The notes under the pieces are model-generated. The model did not search any database. It was not told the origin of the DNA and was given only the letters and a program-made list of their open reading frames with translations. Below are positions 53,074 to 63,282 of a stretch of DNA of 64,000 nt, in pieces. The DNA comes from Procambarus clarkii (lineage: Eukaryota; Arthropoda; Malacostraca; Decapoda; Cambaridae), in assembly GCF_040958095.1 (NCBI RefSeq), contig NC_091227.1:21068158-21132157 (forward strand), read 5' to 3'. A program made the position numbers and the translations under genes. Numbering within the stretch: position 1 is the first letter of the stretch; every line of letters begins with the position of its first letter.

Positions 53074-54894
53074 ATACTTACATACATATACACGTGCGAA
53101 CAAGCCTGAATGGTCCCCAGGCATACATGCAACTGGGGTGTGAGTTTTCAGTATACATATACACGTATCTGAAAATGATGCAACCCCCTGGTCTATACAA
53201 TGTGGTGAACTACGAACTCAAATTCCTGAGTAATAATGCTTTAGACATTAGATTTTTTCAATCTTATTTAAATATTTGTGATGAGGATTTCTTAATTTAA
53301 TTGTCAGGGGAAAGCACCGAGACATTATGACTTTATAGCACTTTGAGGATTTCTTAGTAATAGCCTATTAAATGGAGCCTGTTTGATTTAGTAGAGTAAG
53401 ATTATTACAAAACTGTGCGAATGACAGGAACCTGTCTGAAATATTAGGCAAACCACTCTGACTCTATTCAAGAAAGGAGGCCTGCCTGATCAGAGACCGG
53501 GCCGTGGGGACGTTGAGCCCCAAAATCAACTCAAGGTAACCCCACTTAAATATTCACTCCCCTCTGTTCCTGCTTCCATCTCTCTCCCATCCATGAACCA
53601 TAAACCCCTCTCTCCCTCCCTCATTTCTACCCTTCCTGCATGCTACCTCTCATCCGCCTTCCTCCCTCTCTCTCACTCCCCTTTACAACGCCTACAAAAA
53701 GATTATTAAGAAACGTCTTGCTCAATATGTTTTTTGTTATTGTCGTTTCAAGTGACCAGCATTTCTCACCAGATGACCACACACACACACACACACCGGC
53801 CTCAAGCAGTCCTCACTCACCTCAAAGGTTACATTAGACCGGCTAATTTTGTCGTCACTATTCACTATTCAGTCTCAAGTTTGGTTAAAATTTTCTTTTT
53901 ATTTCATTAAATATTCTTGAATAAAATTATACCAATAACAATATTTTTGATAATTTTAAAGTTTCTACGCTCATTTGCATATATTTAAGATTATGTTGGT
54001 AAATCAACAGCCAAGATGTTCGAAGATCTCTGAACCTAATTTTCGGTTCAGGATTATTCAAATGGTCAGTCCAGTTTATTAAACATTTTTAGAAATGTTG
54101 CAGCCTATTTCAATACGTGTTATTAGCAGCTGTTACCAGAGTACATTTTGGAGTGATTTGTCATGTAGATTATCAATCTGGCGCAATAGTGGTGATTGAT
54201 CTGTCTTGACGAGGCTACGAGCGTCTCTATGTTTCGCCTTGAGTGTTCTGAATGCTAGTCCGGCCACTAATCATGTACGAAAACGTGATGACTGCACCAG
54301 AATTGGAACCTGTGCTGTCAGGGCTCACCCCATTAGCTACATATAATACTAATACCACTCCACCAGCACAGCGCAGCATAGCACAGCGCTGTTATTGTAT
54401 TTTTTGGTGGGTGTTTTTCATAAGGCCATTAATTTAAATTAATTACGCAGCGTTTCAGACAAGCAAATCACGGTCTTCACAAAATTAGCTCATGACTGTG
54501 ATACATCAAAAGAAACATGTGAGAATTATACGAGCTACAAATGACAACAACAGTAATGGTACCAGATCATTAAAATAGGCATGACAGTCCTCTAAACTCA
54601 TCAGAAAATAACATATTTACATGACGAGAATAGCCTATTTTGCCTGAAGATTAAACTATACAACCGTGATAAATGTTGTGTATACAGCCTAAATACAATA
54701 TCATTTGCTAGCCTAAACCAGAAATATACGAACCTAAGCAACCCACTCATAACCTATCAAGGCCGATGCATAGAGAACGTAATATCAGGGTGCTTTAATT
54801 GGTACCAAAAGGTCGCATTTTTAACGGTTTGGTCGGTTGCGTAAAAAAGTGGGACGTATATGGTGAGATAATGTGTTGTCAACAGAAAAGCTAC
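53074..54894. other. No gene seen; scraps of repeats
   Basis: SINE-B scrap near 53,305-53,342, SINE-A tail at 53,488-53,542 ('CAGAGACCGGGCCGTGGGGA'), C/T-rich 53,550-53,690, short (AC)n 53,780-53,796, GCACAGCGC repeats near 54,366-54,388. AT-rich unique-looking sequence from 53,850 to 54,890. Confidence 0.5.
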
Positions 54895-55018
54895 GGAGGC
54901 TTATAACAGACTCATGAAATGTTATGATGGCATATAATAGGCTCAGGAAATGTTACGGAGGCATATAATAGGCTTAGTAAATGTTATGGAGGCATATAAT
55001 AGGCTCAGAAAATGAACC
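54895..55018. repeat. 31-bp minisatellite (GGAGGCATATAATAGGCTCA...)
   Basis: Four units of 31 bp; the middle two are closest. Confidence 0.93.
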
Positions 55019-55107
55019 AGGATGATATAGCGTTCTAGCCACTTGGTTCGGGCTGAACACGAGGTAGAGCGAGTAAAGTAATTCATTCTCAAGAGTAAGT
55101 GTGAGTA

Positions 55108-55262
55108 CAAAGCACTTGGAAAGAATTCGAGGATAGGATAAGAGCTGGGATAAAGGGATGGAGTGCAGGAACGGTGCCCAACCACTTGAACCATCGGGGA
55201 TCGAACACTGGCCCTGCAAGAAGCGAGGCTTGTCGCTGTACCGACAATTCCAAGTGGATGGA
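55108..55262 (-). mobile_element. SINE-B copy
   Basis: 'AGCACTTGGAAAGAATTCGA', 'GGGATGGAGTGCAGGAACGG TGCCCAACCACTTG', 'CATCGGGGATCGAACACTGG', 'GCGAGGCTTGTCGCTGTACC'. Confidence 0.7.
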
Positions 55263-55404
55263 CCGACAAATATAAATCAATATTTTCTTCCTATCCTGTC
55301 TTCCTTCTTCTCAAGCTTCATTCCTTATTCCCTTCACCGTCGCTATCTCTCTCTTTTCCATCATCTTTCTCACTTCTTTCCCACTCTCTATTCCTGGGAA
55401 ACTA

Positions 55405-55832
55405 GTGAAGGGTAGGGATGGTTGTGAAGGGTATGCAAGACTGGGAAGGGAATGGTAGTGAAGAGTAATGATGGTGGTGAAGGGTAGGGAAGGTTGTGAA
55501 GGGTATGAAAGGTAGTGAAGGGTAGAGATGGTTGAGAAGGGTAGGGAAGGCTATGAAAAGTAGGGAAGATGGTGAAAGGTAGGGAAGATGGTGAAGGGTA
55601 GGGAAGATGGTGAAGGGTAGGGAAGATGGTGAAGGGTAGGGAAGATGGTGAAGGGTAGGGAAGATGGTGAAGGGTTGGGAAGGTGAAGGGTTGGGAAGGT
55701 GGTGAAGGGTACGGAAGGTGGTGCAGGGTACGGAAGTTTGTGAACTGTACGGAAGGTGGTGAAGGGTACGGAAGGTGGTGAAGGGTACGGAAGGTGGTGA
55801 AGGGTACGGAAGGTGGTGAAGGGTAGGGTGCC
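55405..55832. repeat. 19-bp minisatellite (GAAGGGTAGGGAAGATGGT)
   Basis: About 22 units. Unit types change along the array (GTTGTGAAGGGTATG early, GATGGTGAAGGGTAGGGAA in the middle, GGTGGTGAAGGGTACGGAA late). The minus 148-codon frame (PYPSPPS repeats) is a by-product. Confidence 0.96.
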
Positions 55833-56709
55833 ATGATGAGATAGTTACTTACCTCCTTCCCTCGTCTCTTAACAGCCCCGGCCTACCAATTAGACGAAGC
55901 TCGTCTTGTGGCATCTGGGATGTGTAGGAGGCTGTGTTGAGTACACATCTGGGATGTGGAGGCCGGAGCGTGCTGCTGTGAGCAGCTTCAGTAACCGCTC
56001 AGCCTTCGCAGTGGACGGACCTATAGTGACCTTTTCGGGGGACTATTTTTTTCCCCCGCTCACATTAATGCAGTGTGCAGTTTCGCTACGAAAAGTGCTT
56101 TTACGTATTGGTATGAACAACTGTTTCTTTTCATATTGTTAGTAACTGATGAAGAATGATCTTGTGTGCGGGCATTTCAGCGAAGTATGACAATTTTCAG
56201 TATTACAATGTCTGTCGCAAGTAAATGTCTACTGACGACTGCAGAGAAAGTGATTATCGTTCACTATGCAGTAATTGTGATCCTGATTGTAAATAAATTT
56301 GCCAATCGTGTCCTGCCGGTGGAAAAGGGAGGGGGAGGGGGGAGATTGTTGGGGAAATAATTGTATTTCCTCTTATTTCTGAAACATGAAGCTTAAGATT
56401 TAAAATAAGCTGAGTTAGACTGAGCTCGTGGCCAGAGGAGATGATTTAGATTTAAATTTTAATTCTTATTTTAAAATTTAAACATTTAAAGAGTTTAAAT
56501 AACGATTTACATTCTTAATTATGTACCCTAGAGTAAAAAAAATGAAACAGAATTTGATTTGTATCTAGCGGATTCATTAAACTGTTATGATGTAGTTTGT
56601 TTCTGATCAATGTCATTTACTCCAGACAAGAGTAGAGCGGATACAAGTCACTTCTTATACAAGACGATTCACCAACGAATGTTAAAACCTCCCTAACCTA
56701 GGGCCTAGG
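55833..56709. other. No gene seen
   Basis: Duplicated 'CATCTGGGATGTG' (55,912 and 55,947). 56,320-56,345 is G-rich. 56,440-56,530 is AT-rich. Confidence 0.5.
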
Positions 56710-56945
56710 GCCTCGTAGCCTGGTGGATAGCGCGCAGGACTCGTAATTCTGTGGCGCGGGTTCGATTCCCGCACGAGGCAGAAACAAATGGGCAAAGTTT
56801 CTTTCACCCGGAATGCCCCTGTTACCTAGCAGTAAATAGGTACCTGGGAGTTAGTCAGCTGTCACGGGCTGCTTCCTGGGGGTGGAGGCCTGGTCGAGGA
56901 CCGGGCCGCGGGGACACTAAAGCCCCGAAATCATCTCAAGATAAC
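56710..56945 (+). mobile_element. Full-length SINE-A with tRNA-Arg(TCG)-like head
   Basis: 56,710-56,780 folds as a tRNA: acceptor GCCTCGT/ACGAGGC (7 bp), anticodon stem CAGGA/TTCTG around loop CTCGTAA (anticodon TCG, Arg), T-arm GCGGG-TTCGATT-CCCGC, box A-like TAGCCTGGTGGATAGCG. The SINE body follows ('AAACAAATGGGCAAAGTTTC', 'AGTAAATAGGTACCTGGGAG') and the tail 'CCCCGAAATCATCTCAAGAT'. No CCA-like end or Pol III terminator directly follows the tRNA part, so it is the promoter head of a SINE rather than a tRNA gene. Confidence 0.88.
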
Positions 56946-57160
56946 CTAACCCAACCAGATTAGACAGCCTAACGAGGTTAGTAGAACCGTCTTTGTAAAA
57001 TGTGAAGATATCCCTGTGAAAACCCCTCCCAAGCCAGATAAAAAAAAAAATCCATAGGTTAAATGGCTACTGCAATATTATTTTTAATTTAGAGAATGAC
57101 ACTTGTTGGCGAAAAAGAGTTCATTCAGTCCAAGCGATCATGATAAGTTGACCAAACTAC
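56946..57160. other. No gene seen
   Basis: Short spacer with A9 near 57,041; begins with CCTAACC/AACCTAAC motifs. Confidence 0.5.
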
Positions 57161-57276
57161 ACACTAGAAAGTGAAGGGACGACGACGTTTCGGTCCGTCC
57201 TGGACCATTCTTACAATCGACTTGAGAATGGGTCCAAGACGGACTGAAACGTCGTCGTCCCTTCACCTTCTAGTGT
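57161..57276. repeat. Diverged copy of the 53-bp inverted repeat
   Basis: The left arm ACACTAGAAAGTGAAGGGAC (57,161-) runs to 'GACCATTCTTACAATCGA' and pairs with the right arm ending 'CCTTCACCTTCTAGTGT' (57,276), with several mismatches and an extra G. Confidence 0.9.
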
Positions 57277-58331
57277 AACATATATATTTTATCAGAGCAA
57301 TATATTCATAATTCATAACAACAGAGTCAGAGGTTCACTTATCCTTAAGCGTGGGTCGGCGTTAATCGATGTTGAACAAGGTCGTGTATAAACGACCATA
57401 AACCAACATAATACGGCATAAATCGACCGTAGTGCGAGCGTGTGTACCCTCTCTCAGTAGTCAGGCCGGAGTCATGGCGTCCGTCTTCTGTCCTCAGCGG
57501 GAGAGAAAAGAGAGATTATCGTGTTATTTAATTATACGCAGCACAAGACCCCCTTCCCTGTGATGAGCATGGGTCAACAACGTTAATTCACTTGGGTATT
57601 ATAACAACTAGTTAATTTATTGTAACCATAGACTGTAAATTATAATTAGAGATCAATTTAGTCTCTGAATTGTTTACTGTGGTGCGAGTCGGGGCGGCGC
57701 TGCCTTCCTTGCCTGTGGGCGGCTTCTACTGATTAAACAACACAGATATAAATTATGCATTAATATGCTAATTAGGCTTAAAATGAGAGTAACCTTCATA
57801 AAGTTTGAGTTTAATATTGTATATTAAACGCTGTATAATTCAAGTTATGTGGAAATTATTTACCATAGCACATGTATCAACCAATTCACGATTGGTTGAA
57901 ATTACAATTAACACTTTGCTCCATTCCAAATATTTCACAATGAGACGAAAAGGAATACAATAATGAACATAATATTCCTGAACGCAGAATATATAAGCTT
58001 ATTTAATAGTAATAAATGAATTTTGCCTGTGAGATACGTATTACTAACAAATTAATATAAACAAGAGTTCTTTTAAACTTTAGAAATTTCGCAGGCGGAA
58101 AATGGTGAATTACAGTGAATGGTAAAGGAGATATGATAATGATTTTAAATATCTATTTATGAAATTAATTAAAACAAATAAAACTGATTAGCGTGAAAGC
58201 TGTCCTCACACACTTCAATATTCTGTAATTTTGATGCTTAACCAAATCGTCAAAAATCAGAGGTTTTAATGTAACAAATTAAAAGCACTGTAATAATGAC
58301 GTGATATAGGATTGTGCTGTGACATTTTCTT
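57277..58331. other. Unique-looking sequence; no gene proven
   Basis: 57,430-57,530 is GC-richer and contains TCAGT (initiator-like, ~57,454) then ATGGCGTCCGTCTTCTGTCC (57,475-) with an 18-codon frame that stops in the next 60 bp. It could be a first exon, but no clear donor was chosen. 57,740-58,330 is AT-rich and repeat-poor. Confidence 0.4.
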
Positions 58332-58680
58332 GTTAGGTTAGGTTAAGTTAGGTTAGGCTAAGTTAGGTTAGGTTAAGTTAGGCAAGGTTAAGTTAGGCAA
58401 GGTTAAGCTTGGTAAGGTTAATTAAGTTAGGTTAGGTTAAATTAGGCTTGATTAGGTTAGCTTAGATTACGTTAGATTAGACTTGGTTAGGTGAAGTTCG
58501 ATCAACTTTGGTTAGTTTATATTACATTAGGTTAGCCTAGATTACGTTAGATTAACCTAGGTTACGCTAGATTAGGCTAGGTTAGGTGAGGTTCGATCAC
58601 CTTAAGTTAGTTTTAAGTTACATTAAGGTAGGTTAGGCTACCAAGGTTTAAGGGTTTCAGGTTAGGAAATACCACTTCAA
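58332..58680. repeat. Degenerate TTAGG-like pentamer array
   Basis: Begins TTAGGTTAGGTTAAGTTAGG and decays into GTTAG/GCTAG/ATTAC variants over ~350 bp. Five-base periodicity is clear at the left end. Confidence 0.85.
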
Positions 58681-59059
58681 ATCAGACGACGAGACTAAGA
58701 TAATCCCGCCATCTGGAGTACAGATCTTAGAAGCTGGTAACCGCTAAAAATGGCGTCTTGAACATACGAAGAAAGAGTGAAAGCACTGGTCATTCTCGCA
58801 GGCAAGTCACTCTAGTCTGCATTAGAACAAGGTATCTGCCACCGCAAATTCGTTATTAAGAAAGAAGGCGCTTGCTAGCGACTAACAACAAACTAGCCTA
58901 GCTTCCTAGTGATTAACGACTAACTAGTCTAACTTCCTAGTGTTTATCGGCGAATTTAGGTACCTGGGTACCAATAAACAAACTACTGTTGATTAAAAAA
59001 ATCTTAACTCTGTTTTTTCTTTAGGCATATTCGACAAAGACAAATTAGACTTGATGCAC
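58681..59059. other. No gene seen
   Basis: 58,860-58,950 has a partial duplication ('CTAGCGACTAACAACAAACT' / 'CTAGTGATTAACGACTAACT'). Confidence 0.5.
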
Positions 59060-59348
59060 GTAGCCTCGTGATGTCAGATGCCACAAGTAGCTTGGTGAAG
59101 TCACAGGTCACAAGTAACCTAGTGACATCCAGGTAACCTAGGGATGGCATAGGTAACCTAGTGACGTCACAGGTAACCTAGGGATGCCATAGGCAACCTA
59201 GTGACGTCACAGGTAACCTAGGGATGCCAGAGGTAACCTAGTGACGTCACAGGTAACCTAGGGATGTCATAGGGAACCTAAGGACGTCACCAAAGACCAC
59301 AAGTATCCTCGCGAAGTCACAGAAGGCCACAAGTAGGCTGGTGACGTC
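59060..59348. repeat. 40-bp minisatellite with TGACGTCA in each unit
   Basis: Core 59,111-59,290. GTGACGTCAC recurs at 59,161, 59,201 and 59,241 (40 bp apart), and between them GGGATG(C/G/T)CA occupies the half-unit position, so the unit is a diverged 20-bp dimer AGGTAACCTAGTGACGTCAC + AGGTAACCTAGGGATGCCAT. Degenerate units flank the core. Confidence 0.95.
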
Positions 59349-59637
59349 GACAGAACTTGTATGTCAAAGCTTACAAGGCGATTTAGACAACTTTAATTAA
59401 TATTAAACTGGACTAATAAGTGTCAAACGGCCACCAGCCTACGTGTACCGTAAGGAACTGGTCTACAAACACCTCTGTTATTTATTTTATTATTTGTATT
59501 TACTGGTCTCGATTTGCAGAATCGAGTTATTAGCTCTTGGACCCCGCCTTTCTAACCAATCTTTAAATTTTTTCCTCTGTGATGTCTACTACATAATTTT
59601 CTCTTACACACGCACATATAAACACACACACACACAC

Positions 59638-59730
59638 ATTCCCAGGAAGCAGGCCGTAGCAGCTGTCTAACTCCCAGGTACCTATTTACTGCTAGGTGAA
59701 CAGGAGCATCAGGGGAAATAAAACTACCCA
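59638..59730 (-). mobile_element. SINE-A fragment, inverted
   Basis: 'CCCAGGAAGCAGGCCGTAGC', 'CTCCCAGGTACCTATTTACT', 'GAACAGGAGCATCAGGGGAA'. Followed by 'AAGTGTAGTTACAGGATGAG', the repeat also seen at 1,598-1,670. Confidence 0.75.
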
Positions 59731-60181
59731 AGTGTAGTTACAGGATGAGAGTTACGCTAACCCGTCCTCTTGGAAATTACGTCTTTTTCGCTCGTCTGCG
59801 CACTCAGGCTAAAAAAAAGACGTAATTGAAAATGGAATCGGCTTGCGAAAGTGACGTACTGTCCCGTTTTCTGTTTTGGGTCCTCTGGCTTAGGCTGCTC
59901 TTAGGTTAGGAGAGGAAACTTTCAATTAACGGGTTTCATGACGTTTTGAAACCTTAGGAGAACTTCTTGCCATCTTAACCTACCAGAGGACCTTTAACTT
60001 GCTGTTTTGAAAAAAAAAATCCAAAATTTATTGACAATTATTTTTCATTTTCAAATAAATGACAACAATGATTGGCAACTGCAGAAGGAAAAAAAGCGAA
60101 CTGATTTCCTGAACATGCCATTCTGACATTCTGAATCCCCCCCCCCCCCCCCAAAAAAAAAAAAATCGGTGATAGTTCCCA
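59731..60181. other. No gene; repeat shared with 39.4 kb
   Basis: 'CCCGTTTTCTGTTTTGGGTC' to 'GGTTAGGAGAGGAAAC' is the inverse of 39,460-39,510. An inverted pair AATTACGTCTTTTT (59,774-) / AAAAAAAGACGTAATT (59,813-59,829) flanks ~30 bp. A C16/A13 run lies at 60,138-60,165. Confidence 0.55.
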
Positions 60182-60256
60182 AATTCCAGACATTTAAGGT
60201 GTCTGGAATTAAGTACGTGGTCGTACAAACGACCGTACGACCACGTACGGTCGTTT
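60182..60256. repeat. Cluster of three hairpins, two mutually exclusive
   Basis: AATTCCAGACA/TGTCTGGAATT (60,182-60,210); GTACGTGGTCGTAC/GTACGACCACGTAC (60,213-60,226 with 60,235-60,248); AAACGACCGT/ACGGTCGTTT (60,227-60,236 with 60,247-60,256). The last two overlap and cannot both form. Confidence 0.95.
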
Positions 60257-61049
60257 CATTATCACCAAGACGATATCGATGATATCGCTCGACCTTCACT
60301 TGCAAACGAAGTAACGGAGAGACAGGTGTCGAGTGGGACTCGAACCGCCTCTCTTGACCTCGAAGCAAACTTGAGTTTTACTGGCGGGTTATCTGTACTT
60401 GTCTATTTGACGAGGTCAACCACAGTGGTACGCTTGAGTTATGTTCACACACACACACACACACACCATGATCCACTGGGACAGCAGCTGGTGGCATCTG
60501 GTAACCCCACCATTGTTGATTCTATTCAAGGTTTCTATATCCAGATTACAATAATTATATTCAGCTGCTTGAGGTAACAATGTTGTATATAATTGTTACT
60601 TATGTGTGTGTATGTTACTCGCATATGGATACTATTGTTGATAATATTCAGATAAACATTTAGATATATGTTTACTTTCCAACATCCGTTTCGTATGTTA
60701 ATATATCCACGTCTTCCTCAGCTGTGTTGACCTATTTAGGCTATCAGCTTCATTTGTGTAAATTATACTAGGTTATATTAATCCATCCATTTACCAATCT
60801 GTTTATTCATTCATTATCCTATCCATCCAGTCATCTTTATATCCATCCATTCATCTTTATATCCATCCATCCTCTGTTTCGTCCAACTATGCCTTCATTA
60901 GCCAAGCAGGATAGACGGAGGGCAGTTTAGACAGGAGCAGCGGCCTAAGAAGCTCACAAAATGGTAACATACCTAGGAACAGGTTTTAAGCTGGAACGGG
61001 AACTTCCCCCTTATCAGTACCGCCAAAACCAGTATTGTACTAAACGTAC

Positions 61050-61050
<1 letters not shown>
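60257..61050. other. No gene seen
   Basis: (AC)n 60,446-60,466; 'ATCCATCCATTCATCTTTAT' repeats 60,780-60,875. Confidence 0.5.

Positions 61051-61122
<72 letters not shown>
61051..61122. repeat. (GT)n microsatellite
   Basis: About 34 uninterrupted TG units. Confidence 0.98.
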
Positions 61123-61124
<2 letters not shown>

Positions 61125-61149
61125 GGTTAAGTCCCATGTCTCCATGAGC

Positions 61150-61310
61150 CCATTCTCTTCTAACACCCTATTAATTGGTATGTGGGCCTGCGGGCCGCTC
61201 CAAGCAACAGCCTAGTGGACCAAACTCTCACAAGTCAAGCCTGGCCTCGGGCCGGGCTTGGGGAGTAGAAGAACTCCCAGAACCCCATCAACCAGGTAAC
61301 CCTAACCTTC
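61150..61310 (-). repeat. Interspersed GC-rich repeat
   Basis: 'TGGGCCTGCGGGCCGCTCCA AGCAACAGCC', 'AAGCCTGGCCTCGGGCCGGG CTTGGGGAG' (a GGCCTCGGGCC hairpin) and 'AGAACTCCCAGAACCCCATC' look like one retroposon unit on minus. Only copy in the window, so the call rests on general familiarity. Confidence 0.45.
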
Positions 61311-61394
61311 AACAGCTACACTACTCCCTATTCCAGTATCCATAGCTACAATGCCTTCACTCCCCCATCACCCACAACTGTACTACCAACAATA

Positions 61395-61600
61395 ATTCCG
61401 TACAAGATTTTGAGGGGAATAGATAAAGTAGATAAAGGAAGCCTATTATAATTATCCTGCGGAGGGTGACCAATGAACTAGCAGAGTAGAAGAGACCTGT
61501 GCTGCTAGCACAGAATCCTTATCTGAAGATACGAGAAACAACATTGATTAAAGGAAAAATGTTTGGAAAGGAATAACTTTATGTGCTTTAAATACAGGAT
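61395..61600 (+). pseudogene. LINE RT C-terminal remnant
   Basis: Plus frame PYKILRGIDKVDKGSLL parallels TYKILRGINRVDKDRLF at 42,007-42,264. Degenerate sequence follows ('SRRDLC', 'YEKQH', 'ERNNFM' pieces) with stops. Same LINE family, old copy. Confidence 0.6.
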
Positions 61601-61604
61601 CTGT

Positions 61605-61788
61605 AACGTGTGGGCCCAAATCCTTAACTGTAGCCTCTGTTTAACTCAACAGTAAAATGAGTACTTGGTTGTAAAAACGATTCTTCGCGGCGGGGATCGT
61701 ATTCCAGGGACCTGCCCGAAACGCTACACGTACTAGTGGCTGTACAAGAATGTAACAACTCTTGTATATATCTCAAAAAAAAAAAAAA
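61605..61788 (+). mobile_element. SINE-C copy, 5'-truncated, with poly(A)
   Basis: 'AATCCTTAACTGTAGCCTCT', 'CGATTCTTCGCGGCGGGGAT', 'GAAACGCTACACGTACTAGT', 'AACTCTTGTATATATCTC' and A14. Lacks the tRNA-like head. Confidence 0.85.
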
Positions 61789-62695
61789 CTTACCTTAGGA
61801 GGAGCTATTCCTGGTATTAAAAGTGGCAACTCTACTGCTTCGGGGAAGGATGGAGTAACATGACATTCTTGATTATTTAGTAGGTATGAAACCTGGTTCT
61901 TGATTTGTGTAATATGATTTATAGGGAGGGAAAGGTACCAAGAAAAATAGGAGGCTGTCATCATTCCTATACCCAATTCATCGGGTCGGAATCCTACTAC
62001 TACTCCTCTACTACTACTTGTATAGTACTACTCTACTTGTAGAGTCCTACTCTACACGTACTCTACTTGCAGAGTAGCCTATCAGAGGTGTATCTTCCAC
62101 AGATCATGGCGACCATATGTGATGATGATATTCTTATTCAATACAAACCGCTCTTAACATAATATATTTGAAACACCCTGTCACAGGTTAGGTTAAGCTT
62201 AAGCGAAGAGAAAAACCCAATATGAACATAAATACTCTGAAATATAACACTCGAAATGCCAAGGAACTGAACTGTGTCCAGCAGCATAAGTATTTGAGCA
62301 CGTATATTTGATACACATACGAGAGTAAAAACTCTTGAAATATATTCCCGCCCGTTCTCAAGGTAAATTCATTACAACGAGACACAACCCCCTTCCTTAC
62401 TACAACCACATTACTCTCACCCACAATTACACAACCTTAAAAAAAAAATATCCAATAGCCTCACCCACACAACTTACACCCCATACCTACAACTAGCCTC
62501 ACCCCTATAATCTGCAACTGCATTACCTCAACCCTCACACCACAGCCACACCACCTCCACCCCACAACTTCACCACCACCACCCACAACCAACACCCCAT
62601 CACTAAGCCGAATGATCACTATAATGAACCCGGATTTGCACAAATTATTACCTCTTTTTGTCTCTTATTTCCGTCCTAAAAACCAGCCCGGCCTC
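61789..62695. other. No gene seen
   Basis: 62,000-62,080 has repeated TACTCTACTTGTAGAGT-type short palindromes. 62,460-62,600 is C/A-rich. No domain in any frame. Confidence 0.5.
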
Positions 62696-63010
62696 ATAAA
62701 CAAAGGCCAAATGCTCGTTAAAACGGCCACCAAATTCCCCGTTTATGAATAAAAAAAATCACTCTACACACGATTCACAACTGATGACGTTCGAACTATT
62801 CTCAAACCTCTGTTCGAATCGCCCCTCCCTAAATGCTTCACCCACGTCATACAAAAGCAAGAACCTAAATACCTGACATAGCCTATTCACACAATTTAAT
62901 TTTGCAATAATATTAATTTATATATACATATATATAAGAAAAATAAATGTTGAATACACAGACCGTTAATATTGACGACTGCCTTTGGGGTGAGCCATAG
63001 GATGAGCCAT
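62696..63010. repeat. Interspersed repeat, second copy (see 49.9 kb)
   Basis: 'TCCCCGTTTATGAATAAAAA', 'CACACGATTCACAACTGATG', 'CTAAATGCTTCACCCACGTC', 'AATAATATTAATTTATATAT' parallel 49,950-50,180. This copy has no 26-bp array. Confidence 0.7.
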
Positions 63011-63193
63011 AACCTAAGGTCAGGTGACTAAAAAACGAAAAATATACCCGAAAACCTTTTTGAAAACCAAAAACCAAAATGGTGGCCAGGCTAATGTAAA
63101 CATTGTGCTCCCAAATTAAATCCCCCCCCTATTTAACCAATACTTAATGGAGATACCGCTACTGTCATTACTACTACGGACTAGGCTATTGTT

Positions 63194-63194
63194 A

Positions 63195-63281
<87 letters not shown>

Positions 63282-63282
63282 T
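63194..63282. repeat. (TAA)n microsatellite
   Basis: About 30 uninterrupted AAT units. Confidence 0.98.

Noticed and set aside
55388-55834. Minus 148-codon Pro/Ser-rich frame
   Set aside because: It is a by-product of the 19-bp minisatellite.
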